Shown here: piece by piece, positions 45,634 to 53,213 of the stretch | Layout: the number at the start of each line of letters is the position of its first letter | How positions within the stretch are numbered: the stretch's first letter is position 1 | Assembly: GCF_000162575.1 (NCBI RefSeq) | Contig: NZ_CM000776.2 | Span: 748,950-812,949, forward strand | Direction: 5' to 3' | DNA length: 64,000 bases | DNA from: Helicobacter canadensis MIT 98-5491 | Lineage (GTDB): Bacteria; Campylobacterota; Campylobacteria; Campylobacterales; Helicobacteraceae | Notes under the pieces: model-generated | Told to the model about the DNA's origin: nothing | What the model saw: the letters and a program-made list of their open reading frames with translations, nothing else | The model's database searches: none | Made by a program: the position numbers and the translations under genes

Positions 45634-45837
45634 ATGAAAAAAGGAATTCACCCAGAATATGTGCCTTGTAAAGTAACTTGTGTTACAAGCGGAAAAGAGA
45701 TTGAAGTGATGAGTGTTAAGCCAGAGTTGAGAATTGATATTTCTTCTTTTTGTCACCCTTTTTACACAGGTTCTGATAAAGTTGTAGATACTGCAGGTAG
45801 GGTAGAGAAGTTTAAACAAAGATATAATCTTAAATAA
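45634..45837 (+). CDS. rpmE: 50S ribosomal protein L31
   Basis: A 67-residue L31: M-K-K-G-I-H-P-E-Y at the start and [12 protein letters not shown] near residue 35. The zinc ligands are partly kept: cysteines at positions 12, 16 and 36 with a nearby histidine, so this is a zinc-binding-type L31 with a slightly altered pattern. rsmI begins 10 bases downstream, so it heads a translation-related operon. Confidence 0.95.
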   Translation: MKKGIHPEYVPCKVTCVTSGKEIEVMSVKPELRIDISSFCHPFYTGSDKVVDTAGRVEKFKQRYNLK

Positions 45838-45847
45838 CCATATTAAA

Positions 45848-46666
45848 ATGGTTACTTTTCTTCCTACTCCAATAGGAAATTTACAAGACATTTCATTTCA
45901 TACTTTAGAAGTTTTAGAGAGATGTGAAGTGCTTTTGTGTGAAGATACAAGAGTTACTAAAAAACTTCTCTCTTTGTTGATAGAACGCCGTTTTTTAAAA
46001 AACAAAATTTATCAATATATTCCCTTTCATACACACAATCAATCTGAATTTTTAAAACAAGTTTCTTTGGATTTTTTTTCACAAGACATTGCTTTTTTGA
46101 GTGATGCAGGTATGCCTTGTATTAGTGATCCTGGAGTGGAGTTGGTGAGATTTTTACAAACCAATGCTTTAGAGTATGAGGTGGTAGGTGGCATTAGTGC
46201 TTTAACTTTGGCGGTAGCTTTTAGTGGAATTGTAGAGAAAGAATTTACTTTTTTGGGATTCCCACCTCATAAGAAAAAAGAGCGTTTAGAAAATTTTGTA
46301 GAAAACTTTAAAAGTGCTTATCCTCTTGTTTATTATGAATCCCCTCATCGTTTGTTAGAAACACTAGAGATGATGTGTGAAGTGGATAGTCAAAGAGTAG
46401 TTTTTGTGGCAAAAGAACTCACTAAAAAATACCAACAAACTTACAAAGGCACACTTCAAGAAGTGCTAGAGCAATTGCAAAAAACTTCTATTAAGGGAGA
46501 ATGGGTTGTGGTGCTAGAGAATAAAAAAGAGACAGAAAAAGAAAAGACACTCACTCAAGAAATGATTTATTTATTAGACATACCTCCAAAAATCAAAGCA
46601 AAGATATTGTCAAAACTAAACAATAAACCAGCAAGTGAATATTATGATTTGTTGTGTCAAAAATAA
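45848..46666 (+). CDS. rsmI: 16S rRNA (cytidine-1402-2'-O)-methyltransferase RsmI
   Basis: 272 residues of the tetrapyrrole-methylase-like fold: F-L-P-T-P-I-G-N-L-Q-D-I at the start, C-E-D-T-R-V-T-K-K-L near residue 30, I-A-F-L-S-D-A-G-M-P-C-I-S-D-P-G near residue 80 and E-S-P-H-R-L near residue 165. It methylates C1402 in the ribosomal decoding centre. The ATG lies 10 bases after rpmE. The gene is followed by a second rRNA methyltransferase. Confidence 0.95.
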   Translation: MVTFLPTPIGNLQDISFHTLEVLERCEVLLCEDTRVTKKLLSLLIERRFLKNKIYQYIPFHTHNQSEFLKQVSLDFFSQDIAFLSDAGMPCISDPGVELVRFLQTNALEYEVVGGISALTLAVAFSGIVEKEFTFLGFPPHKKKERLENFVENFKSAYPLVYYESPHRLLETLEMMCEVDSQRVVFVAKELTKKYQQTYKGTLQEVLEQLQKTSIKGEWVVVLENKKETEKEKTLTQEMIYLLDIPPKIKAKILSKLNNKPASEYYDLLCQK

Positions 46667-46701
46667 ATAAGTATAAAAACAATGAAAATAGGATAAAATT
46701 A

Positions 46702-47388
46702 ATGGTCGTTTATGGAAAGCGTATTGTTGAGTTAATTTTAGCACAGCATCAAGAAAAAATTATTAATATTTATTTGGCAAAAGAAGTTGATAAAACTTTT
46801 TTTAATCGCTTAAAAAAAACGCAAAAACCGATTCTAAGGCTAGATGCTAAAAAAGCACAGGCAATGGCAAAGGGTGGGAATCATCAAGGGTATTTGCTAG
46901 AGATTGAAGCCCTAGAACCAGTGGAGTTTCATTTCATTAAATCAATGGACTTTGTGCTTGTTTTGTGCGGGATTAGTGATGTTGGAAATTTGGGTTCTTT
47001 ATTTCGCAGTGCTTATGGTCTCGGAGTAGATGGTATTGTCATTTGTGGGATTCATAATTTTAAACAAGAAGGTGTTTTGAGGGCGAGTTCTGGAGCAATG
47101 CTTGGAATGCCTTTTTGTGTGGTTTATAATCCTTTAGATGTATTTCACGAATTAAAGCAGGCAGACTTTGTATTGCTTGGGACAAGTTTGCAAGGGCAAA
47201 ATTTACCGATTTCTTTAGAGAGCAAAAAGGCGTTAGTTTTAGGTAATGAGGGCGAGGGGCTTTCAAAAAAAGTTTTAGCAAAAATGGATTATAATCTTAC
47301 AATCCCTATGAAAAGGGATTTTGATTCACTTAATGTGGGTGTAGCAGGAGCAATTTTAATAGATAGGATAATCAATGGAAGAAATTGA
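46702..47388 (+). CDS. rlmB: SpoU/TrmH-family RNA 2'-O-methyltransferase (RlmB-like)
   Basis: About 228 residues. The C-terminal SPOUT knot has V-L-C-G-I-S-D-V-G-N-L-G-S-L-F-R-S-A near residue 92, V-L-G-N-E-G-E-G-L-S near residue 181 and I-P-M-K-R-D-F-D-S-L-N-V-G-V-A-G near residue 203, the three SpoU motifs. The N-terminal V-Y-G-K-R-I-V-E-L-I-L fits RlmB (G2251 of 23S rRNA) but the target is inferred. The frame is open upstream to 46654; I start at ATG 46702 with AGGA before it, because the conserved part begins there. Confidence 0.88.
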   Translation: MVVYGKRIVELILAQHQEKIINIYLAKEVDKTFFNRLKKTQKPILRLDAKKAQAMAKGGNHQGYLLEIEALEPVEFHFIKSMDFVLVLCGISDVGNLGSLFRSAYGLGVDGIVICGIHNFKQEGVLRASSGAMLGMPFCVVYNPLDVFHELKQADFVLLGTSLQGQNLPISLESKKALVLGNEGEGLSKKVLAKMDYNLTIPMKRDFDSLNVGVAGAILIDRIINGRN

Positions 47389-48298
47389 AAGATTAAGACA
47401 AATTGGTGTAAAGGAAATTGCCAATAGAACGCATATTGCATTAGATAAAATCAAAAAGATTTTAGAAATGGATTTTGAAGGATTGAGGGATAGGGTAACT
47501 ACTATTGGTTTAATTCATATTTTGGAGCGTGAGTATCAGATTGATTTACAAAAATGGTGCGAAGAATATGAGAGTTTTTTAAAAGAAAATAAAAAAGAAA
47601 AAGAAAAGACAGAAGCCAATATTAATTTCAAAATTATGCATGAAGCCACGCCGCAAAATGATTTTAATAGCGGTTTAATCATCACGCTTATAGTGGTGAT
47701 TTTACTTGCTATTGGAGCTTATTTTTATTTTAATTCCAATTTTATGGATGATTCTGCTAAAGCTGTAGAAAAGAGTACTCAAGAGTTAAATGCAGATATT
47801 AAAGAAACTTATAATGAAGCTACAGATGAGGGAGTAATTGAAGAAAATAAAAAAGAAAAAGAAGAGAATAATGCAACTCAAAGTTTAGAGATAGCACCTA
47901 ATTTAAATCTTGATTCTTCTGCTTCTACGCCTTTAGAAGAGATTCCTCAAGAGGGCATCCAGCAAGAAGTTGTTGCTCAAGAAAATCTTTCACAAGAGGT
48001 TATTCCGCAAGTTGAAACAAAAGTTGAAATTCATCCTTTAACAAATGTATGGGTGGGGATTGTGTATTTAGATACCAAGCAAAGACAATCAATGATTGTG
48101 GATAAGACTTATGAAGTGGATTTAAAAAGACCGCAAACCATTATCACAGGACACGGAATGCTAGAGATAAACAATAATCAAAAAGTGGATAGTTATAATC
48201 TAGCAAGACGGATGTATTTTATGGTGAATGAAAAGGGAGAATTTATTGAAGTTAATAATGCACAATATCGCCAATATAGCGGAGGCTTGGGGTGGTAA
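47375..48298 (+). CDS. RodZ-like bitopic membrane protein
   Basis: 307 residues. The N-terminal 70 resemble the RodZ helix-turn-helix: V-K-E-I-A-N-R-T-H-I-A-L-D-K-I-K-K-I-L-E followed by T-I-G-L-I-H-I-L-E-R-E-Y. A single transmembrane helix lies at about residues 100-118, then a Glu/Gln/Pro-rich disordered linker and a C-terminal beta-rich periplasmic domain (W-V-G-I-V-Y-L-D-T-K-Q-R-Q-S-M-I-V), like the DUF4115 domain of RodZ. RodZ links MreB to cell-wall synthesis in rod-shaped cells. The start overlaps the methyltransferase gene by 14 bases. The RodZ assignment is by architecture. Confidence 0.6.
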   Translation: MEEIERLRQIGVKEIANRTHIALDKIKKILEMDFEGLRDRVTTIGLIHILEREYQIDLQKWCEEYESFLKENKKEKEKTEANINFKIMHEATPQNDFNSGLIITLIVVILLAIGAYFYFNSNFMDDSAKAVEKSTQELNADIKETYNEATDEGVIEENKKEKEENNATQSLEIAPNLNLDSSASTPLEEIPQEGIQQEVVAQENLSQEVIPQVETKVEIHPLTNVWVGIVYLDTKQRQSMIVDKTYEVDLKRPQTIITGHGMLEINNNQKVDSYNLARRMYFMVNEKGEFIEVNNAQYRQYSGGLGW

Positions 48299-49119
48299 GA
48301 AGAATCTTTTTTGTTTTGTTGTTGATTTTTTTTGCTAATTCTAAACTTTTTTGTAATTCTTTAGATTTTCATATTATTTCACTCATTGGGGTGCAAGATT
48401 ATCGCGTGAATCAAAAATTCATACAAAGACTTTTTAATAATCAAGATGAATTTTTAGATGGAGTTGGACAACCTAATTTATATAAAATTTCTAAAATTCT
48501 TAAAGAAAATGGATTATTAAAGCTAACCTTTGGTAGTCCTATGGAGCTTGAATTGTCTTTTGAGATTAGGCAAAATCCAGCAGCTTTTATGAGTGTGCTC
48601 TCTGATGTTTTGGGGGCAATGGGATATTATTATTTTTTGGTTAAGCAAAGTATATTTGATAATGAAAAATATCGTTTTGTCTTATCAATGAATACAGAAT
48701 ATGCTATTGATCCTGTATTGTTACAGGAAAAATTACGCGATTATGGGTATAGTGTATCAAGAATTGAAAGGCAAAATATTCGGCAGTGGGTTTATGCGAT
48801 TGTTCAAGATGTTTTAAAATATCCTAAAGCAATACCATTAGAAAAAAAAGTGCCTCAAAATAGTGCGAATCTTAAAGGTGAATATTGGTATTCTCTAAAA
48901 GAAGGAGGAAAGCTGCTTGTAAATAGCTCTGATAATGTTTTGTGGTATCCGAAAATTGTGTTTTTTGATGAAAATTTAGGGATTATTAAAGTGGTTTCTT
49001 TGGAGGATTCAGTCCGTGAAACAAGTGTAGTGATTCCAAGTGGGAGTGCTTTTGTTAAAATTAGTGATAATTATTTGCCAATTGTGATTAAAGGTGGTTT
49101 AAGCATAACTTTAGAATAA
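48292..49119 (+). CDS. Uncharacterised exported protein
   Basis: 275 residues beginning at a GTG that overlaps the preceding stop region. It has an N-terminal signal peptide or anchor (I-F-F-V-L-L-L-I-F-F-A-N-S) and no further membrane segment. The body is predicted alpha/beta with a late segment I-P-S-G-S-A-F-V-K-I-S-D-N-Y-L-P. I do not recognise a domain. Order RodZ-like / this gene / class I aminotransferase recalls the H. pylori arrangement upstream of HP0672. Coupled translation with the RodZ-like gene suggests a shared cell-envelope role. Confidence 0.7.
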   Translation: MVRRIFFVLLLIFFANSKLFCNSLDFHIISLIGVQDYRVNQKFIQRLFNNQDEFLDGVGQPNLYKISKILKENGLLKLTFGSPMELELSFEIRQNPAAFMSVLSDVLGAMGYYYFLVKQSIFDNEKYRFVLSMNTEYAIDPVLLQEKLRDYGYSVSRIERQNIRQWVYAIVQDVLKYPKAIPLEKKVPQNSANLKGEYWYSLKEGGKLLVNSSDNVLWYPKIVFFDENLGIIKVVSLEDSVRETSVVIPSGSAFVKISDNYLPIVIKGGLSITLE

Positions 49120-49129
49120 AGGAGTTTGG

Positions 49130-50341
49130 ATGTTTGATGAGATTGAGTTTGAGAAAATAAAAAGATTGCCAAAATATGTGTTTGCTGCTATTAATGAGAT
49201 TAAATTGCAAATGCGTCAAAATGGTGAAGATGTGATTGATTTTAGTATGGGCAATCCAGATGGTCCTACTCCAAATCATATTGTTGAAAAGCTTTGTGAA
49301 GCAGCCCATAAGCCAAAGAATCACGGATACTCTGCGAGTAAAGGAATCTATAAATTGCGATTAGCAATTGCAGATACTTATAAGCGAAAATATGGGGTGG
49401 AGTTAAATCCAGATACGCAAGTGTGTGTAGCAATGGGTTCTAAAGAGGGTTATGTGCATTTGGTGCAAGCTATTACTAATCCAGGTGATACGGCTATAGT
49501 TGCAGAACCAGCTTATCCTATTCATTATTATGCGTTTATTTTAGCAGGTGCAAATGTTGCAACTTTTGGGTTAAAATGGAATGAAGATTATGAATTGGAT
49601 ATGGAATCATATTTTCAATCGCTCAAAAATGCTCTACACAATACAATGCCTAAGCCAAAATTTGTTGTGACAAACTTTCCCCATAACCCAACAACGATTG
49701 TAGTGTATAAGGAATTTTATGAAAGGTTGGTAGCATTAGCCAAGCAAGAGCGATTTTATATAATTAATGATATTGCCTATGCGGATTTAAGTTTTGATGG
49801 TTATGTGGCACCTTCTATTTTTGAAGTGGATGGAGCTTTGGATGTTGCTGTTGAGGGTTATACACTCTCAAAAAGTTATAATATGGCAGGTTGGCGTGTG
49901 GGTTGTTTTGTGGGGAATGAAAGATTAATTGGCGCATTGCAAAAAATTAAAAGTTGGCTAGATTATGGGATTTATACTCCTATTCAAATTGCTTCTACCA
50001 TTGCACTTAATGGGAATCAAGATTGTGTAAAAGAGATTGCAAACAAATATGAAAAGCGAATGGAAGTTTTAATAGAGAGTTTTGGAGCAGCTGGATGGAA
50101 AATGAAAAAGCCTAAAGCGAGTATGTTTATTTGGGCGGAAATCCCTGAGTGTGTGAAACATTTAGGAAGTATGGAGTTTTCTAAGCGATTATTACAAGAA
50201 GCTAAAATCGCCGTAAGCCCTGGTATTGGATTTGGACATGAAGGGGATAATTATGTGCGAATTGCATTGATTGAAAATGAAAATAGAATCCGCCAAGCTG
50301 CTAGAAACCTTAAAAAGTTTTTATCACAATTTAAAGCATAA
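49130..50341 (+). CDS. Class I/II aminotransferase (AlaC / aspartate aminotransferase-like)
   Basis: A 403-residue PLP enzyme. M-G-N-P-D-G-P-T-P near residue 40, A-M-G-S-K-E-G near residue 102, the N-F-P-H-N-P-T segment near residue 184 (asparagine binding the PLP O3), and the Schiff-base lysine in G-Y-T-L-S-K-S-Y-N-M-A-G-W-R near residue 248. The 400-residue length and the S-K-S-Y-N-M-A-G-W-R block match the AlaC branch that makes alanine from glutamate and pyruvate; annotation as aspartate aminotransferase is common. It has AAAGGAG before the ATG. Confidence 0.9.
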   Translation: MFDEIEFEKIKRLPKYVFAAINEIKLQMRQNGEDVIDFSMGNPDGPTPNHIVEKLCEAAHKPKNHGYSASKGIYKLRLAIADTYKRKYGVELNPDTQVCVAMGSKEGYVHLVQAITNPGDTAIVAEPAYPIHYYAFILAGANVATFGLKWNEDYELDMESYFQSLKNALHNTMPKPKFVVTNFPHNPTTIVVYKEFYERLVALAKQERFYIINDIAYADLSFDGYVAPSIFEVDGALDVAVEGYTLSKSYNMAGWRVGCFVGNERLIGALQKIKSWLDYGIYTPIQIASTIALNGNQDCVKEIANKYEKRMEVLIESFGAAGWKMKKPKASMFIWAEIPECVKHLGSMEFSKRLLQEAKIAVSPGIGFGHEGDNYVRIALIENENRIRQAARNLKKFLSQFKA

Positions 50342-50348
50342 ATAAGTA

Positions 50349-52751
50349 ATGGCTAAAAGGTGTTGTGATCACTGTCATTTAGAATTTGATGAAGCAGTTT
50401 TGATTCAAACAGAAATTGCCAATCAAAAGAAATATTTTTGTTGTAGGGGTTGTGAGGGAGTTTATAAATTATTGCAAACTCAAGGTTTGGAGGATTTTTA
50501 CTCCAAACTAGGCGATCAAAAACTAGAACCCATTAAAGACAATAAAAACACAGATTTTACGCAGTATGATTCAGCCTCTTTTTTAGATCATTATGGGGAG
50601 AAAAAAGGGGATTTTTTTGAAATCTCTTTGATTTTAGAAAAGATTCATTGTATCGCTTGTGTATGGTTAAATGAAAAGATTCTCTCTCAACAAGAGGGGA
50701 TTGTTGAAGTTCATATTAACTATACTAATAACAAAGCCACGATTCTTTTTGATCCTAGGCAAATAAAAGTCTCACAAATTATCCAAACAATCCAACAAAT
50801 CGGTTATGATGCGCATTTTTATGATTCAAGATTGCAAGAAACCTATGCCAAAAAAGAGAAAAAAGATTATTATATAAAAATGGTCGTTGGAATCTTTTGT
50901 GTAATGAATATTATGTGGATTGCTGTGGCACAATATGCGGGGTATTTTTCAGGGATTTCACAAGAAATGCGAAATATTTTAAATATTGCTGGATTTGTTT
51001 TGGCTACTCCTGTGCTGTTTTTTAGTGGAGCAGTATTTTGGCGTGGGGCTTATATGGCATTTAAATATAAAACTCCTAATATGGATTTGCTTGTTATTAG
51101 CGGTACTGCTTTGGCTTATATTTATTCAATTTATGCGAGTTTTAAGGGGGGAGAAACTTACTTTGAATCAGTGGCGATGATTATTACTTTTGTTTTAATT
51201 GGGAAGTTTTTGGAGATTCGGGGTAAAAAAAGTGCTATAGATAGCTTAGATAAACTTAATGCACAAATACCATTTAGTGCTATGGTGAAAGTGGGTGAAA
51301 ATTTTCAAGAAAAATCAATAGAATCAGTGGAAACAGGAGATATTATCCAAGTAAAACCAGGCGAGAGGGTAGCACTTGATGGGATTTTGCTCTCCAAAGA
51401 AGCCTTGTGTGATGAGAGTGCTTTGAGTGGGGAATCATTACCACAAGAAAAAATAAAGGGGCAAAATATTTATTCTGGTTCTTTAGTGTTAAACAAAAGT
51501 TTTATTTATGAGGTTACAAAGGTTTTTAAAGAATCTTTAATGACAAAAATTGTGAATTTAGTTGAAGATTCTTTAAATGCGCGTCCAAAAATTCAAGAAG
51601 TGGCAAATAAGATTTCGCGTTATTTTTCATCCGTGATTCTTTTGTTTGCTTTGATAACTTTTGGGCTATGGCATTTTGTTTGGGAAGTAAGTTTTGATAA
51701 AAGTTTAATGGTGATGATTTCTGTGATTATCATTGCTTGTCCTTGCGCTTTGGCTTTGGCTACGCCTATTGCTTCTTTGGTGGGACTTGGAGAGGCTTTT
51801 AAACAAAAGGTGCTTTTTAGGGAAGCGAGATTTTTAGAAGTTATTGCTAAGGCAAATGCATTGGTAGTGGATAAAACAGGCACACTAACAGAAGGTAAAT
51901 TGCGTGTTGTTGGATTAAAGGATTTTGGTGCAAAGACTAGCGATTTTGAGATTTTGTATGGAATGGTTGAAAAAAGTGCTCATCCAATTAGTGTAGCATT
52001 GTTAGGGTATTTTGAAAATTTATATAAAAAAGCACAAGTGGAGAGTGTAGAGCAAATTAGCACTAGAGGGATTAAAGCTCAAGTCAATGGTCAAAGTTAT
52101 GTGGGTGGAAACTTAGAGTTACTTAAAGAAAGTGGGGTGATGATACCAAAAGACTTGCAGGAATCTCACAATAGTGTTTTTTATTTTGCCAGAGAAGATT
52201 GCCTTTTAGCAGAATTTTCATTAGAAGATACACTTAAAAAAGATGCTAAAGAATCTATAGAAAAAATTAAAAAAATGGGAATTGATGTCATTTTATTAAG
52301 TGGAGACAATGGAAGTGTTTGTCAAAGGGTGGCAGAAACTCTTGGGATTAGCGAATATTATGCCAAGCAAAACCCTATAGATAAAGCAGATTTTATTGAT
52401 AAGCTTCATCAAAAAGGAAAAATTGTGGTTATGGCAGGAGATGGGATTAATGATTCTATAGCTTTAAGCAGGAGTGATATTGCCATTGCAATGGGTAGTG
52501 GGATTGATGTAGCAATTGGGGTGAGCGATATTGTTGTGCTAGATGATAGCGTTAATGGCATTACTGAAGCTTTTAGAATTGGGAAAAGGACTTTTAGATT
52601 TATTAAACAAAATCTTTGGATTTCATTGTTGTATAATGCTTTTATGATTCCATTAGCAATGTTGGGTTATGTTATTCCGCTTGTTGCGGCACTCTCTATG
52701 TCTTTAAGCTCACTTGTTGTTGTGGGCAATAGTTTGCGGATAAAAAAATAA
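50349..52751 (+). CDS. ccoI: Copper-type P1B ATPase, CcoI/FixI-like
   Basis: An 800-residue heavy-metal P-type ATPase. The Cys-rich N-terminus C-C-D-H-C-H...F-C-C-R-G-C-E-G-V-Y is the metal-binding domain specific to the CcoI/FixI group, followed by a heavy-metal-associated domain with C-I-A-C. The membrane CPC motif is I-I-A-C-P-C-A-L-A near residue 464, phosphorylation site D-K-T-G-T-L-T near residue 511, and G-D-G-I-N-D-S near residue 700. CcoI delivers copper for cbb3 cytochrome oxidase assembly. The ATG follows the aminotransferase by 7 bases. Its closest roles are copper export or oxidase maturation, inferred from the N-terminus. Confidence 0.9.
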   Translation: MAKRCCDHCHLEFDEAVLIQTEIANQKKYFCCRGCEGVYKLLQTQGLEDFYSKLGDQKLEPIKDNKNTDFTQYDSASFLDHYGEKKGDFFEISLILEKIHCIACVWLNEKILSQQEGIVEVHINYTNNKATILFDPRQIKVSQIIQTIQQIGYDAHFYDSRLQETYAKKEKKDYYIKMVVGIFCVMNIMWIAVAQYAGYFSGISQEMRNILNIAGFVLATPVLFFSGAVFWRGAYMAFKYKTPNMDLLVISGTALAYIYSIYASFKGGETYFESVAMIITFVLIGKFLEIRGKKSAIDSLDKLNAQIPFSAMVKVGENFQEKSIESVETGDIIQVKPGERVALDGILLSKEALCDESALSGESLPQEKIKGQNIYSGSLVLNKSFIYEVTKVFKESLMTKIVNLVEDSLNARPKIQEVANKISRYFSSVILLFALITFGLWHFVWEVSFDKSLMVMISVIIIACPCALALATPIASLVGLGEAFKQKVLFREARFLEVIAKANALVVDKTGTLTEGKLRVVGLKDFGAKTSDFEILYGMVEKSAHPISVALLGYFENLYKKAQVESVEQISTRGIKAQVNGQSYVGGNLELLKESGVMIPKDLQESHNSVFYFAREDCLLAEFSLEDTLKKDAKESIEKIKKMGIDVILLSGDNGSVCQRVAETLGISEYYAKQNPIDKADFIDKLHQKGKIVVMAGDGINDSIALSRSDIAIAMGSGIDVAIGVSDIVVLDDSVNGITEAFRIGKRTFRFIKQNLWISLLYNAFMIPLAMLGYVIPLVAALSMSLSSLVVVGNSLRIKK

Positions 52752-52792
52752 TTTGTTTAAATATTTTTTAACCTTTCTTGTAAGATAATTCC

Positions 52793-52816
52793 AAAGTTAA
52801 AATATATTTTAACTTT
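52793..52816 (+). promoter_or_regulatory. 24-bp perfect palindrome upstream of the flavocytochrome operon
   Basis: The plus strand reads AAAGTTAAAATA followed by its exact reverse complement. It sits just before the AAGGAG ribosome site (52821-52826) and after a possible -10 (GATAAT at 52784-52789). It may be an operator for a dimeric regulator or a stem in the leader; as a terminator for ccoI it would lack a GC stem. Confidence 0.5.
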
Positions 52817-52832
52817 TTACAAGGAGATATGA

Positions 52833-53213
52833 ATGACAAAGATTTCTCGTAGAAATTTTTTAAAAACCACTGCCTTAACTGCAGTTTCTCTCTCCAGTTT
52901 GAATGCTTCTTATTTAGAAGTTCCTCAAACTTTTAAACAAGTCAAATATTTTATAAAAGATAGTGAAGTTTCTTATCAAGAAGCTTTTGTGAATGTTGAT
53001 AATGTCTTAGTTGTTGAGAGAGATATTGGCGATATTTATGCAAAGCTTAAGGAAATCTTTGCTGATAAAGCACTTGTGGGAAGCGTGAGTAGTGGGGCAA
53101 CCTTTTTTGTAATACAAAGAATGGCGGCAGATTATGGTATGCATGTCGCTTATAAAGAAAAGCAGGGCGATATTTATACTTGGATTTTAGCGCCCAAAGG
53201 AGTTAGGTTATGA
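52833..53213 (+). CDS. Small Tat-signal protein of the flavocytochrome operon
   Basis: 126 residues. It opens with a twin-arginine signal, S-R-R-N-F-L-K-T-T-A at residues 5-14 and a hydrophobic stretch to A-S, followed by about 95 mature residues. The mature part (V-K-Y-F-I-K-D-S-E-V-S-Y-Q-E-A-F-V, later G-A-T-F-F-V-I-Q-R-M-A-A-D-Y-G-M-H-V-A-Y) has no recognised domain, no cysteine and no haem motif. The stop overlaps the flavoprotein ATG by 4 bases. Since the flavoprotein has no signal peptide, this protein may bind it and carry it through the Tat system (inference). Confidence 0.8.
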   Translation: MTKISRRNFLKTTALTAVSLSSLNASYLEVPQTFKQVKYFIKDSEVSYQEAFVNVDNVLVVERDIGDIYAKLKEIFADKALVGSVSSGATFFVIQRMAADYGMHVAYKEKQGDIYTWILAPKGVRL

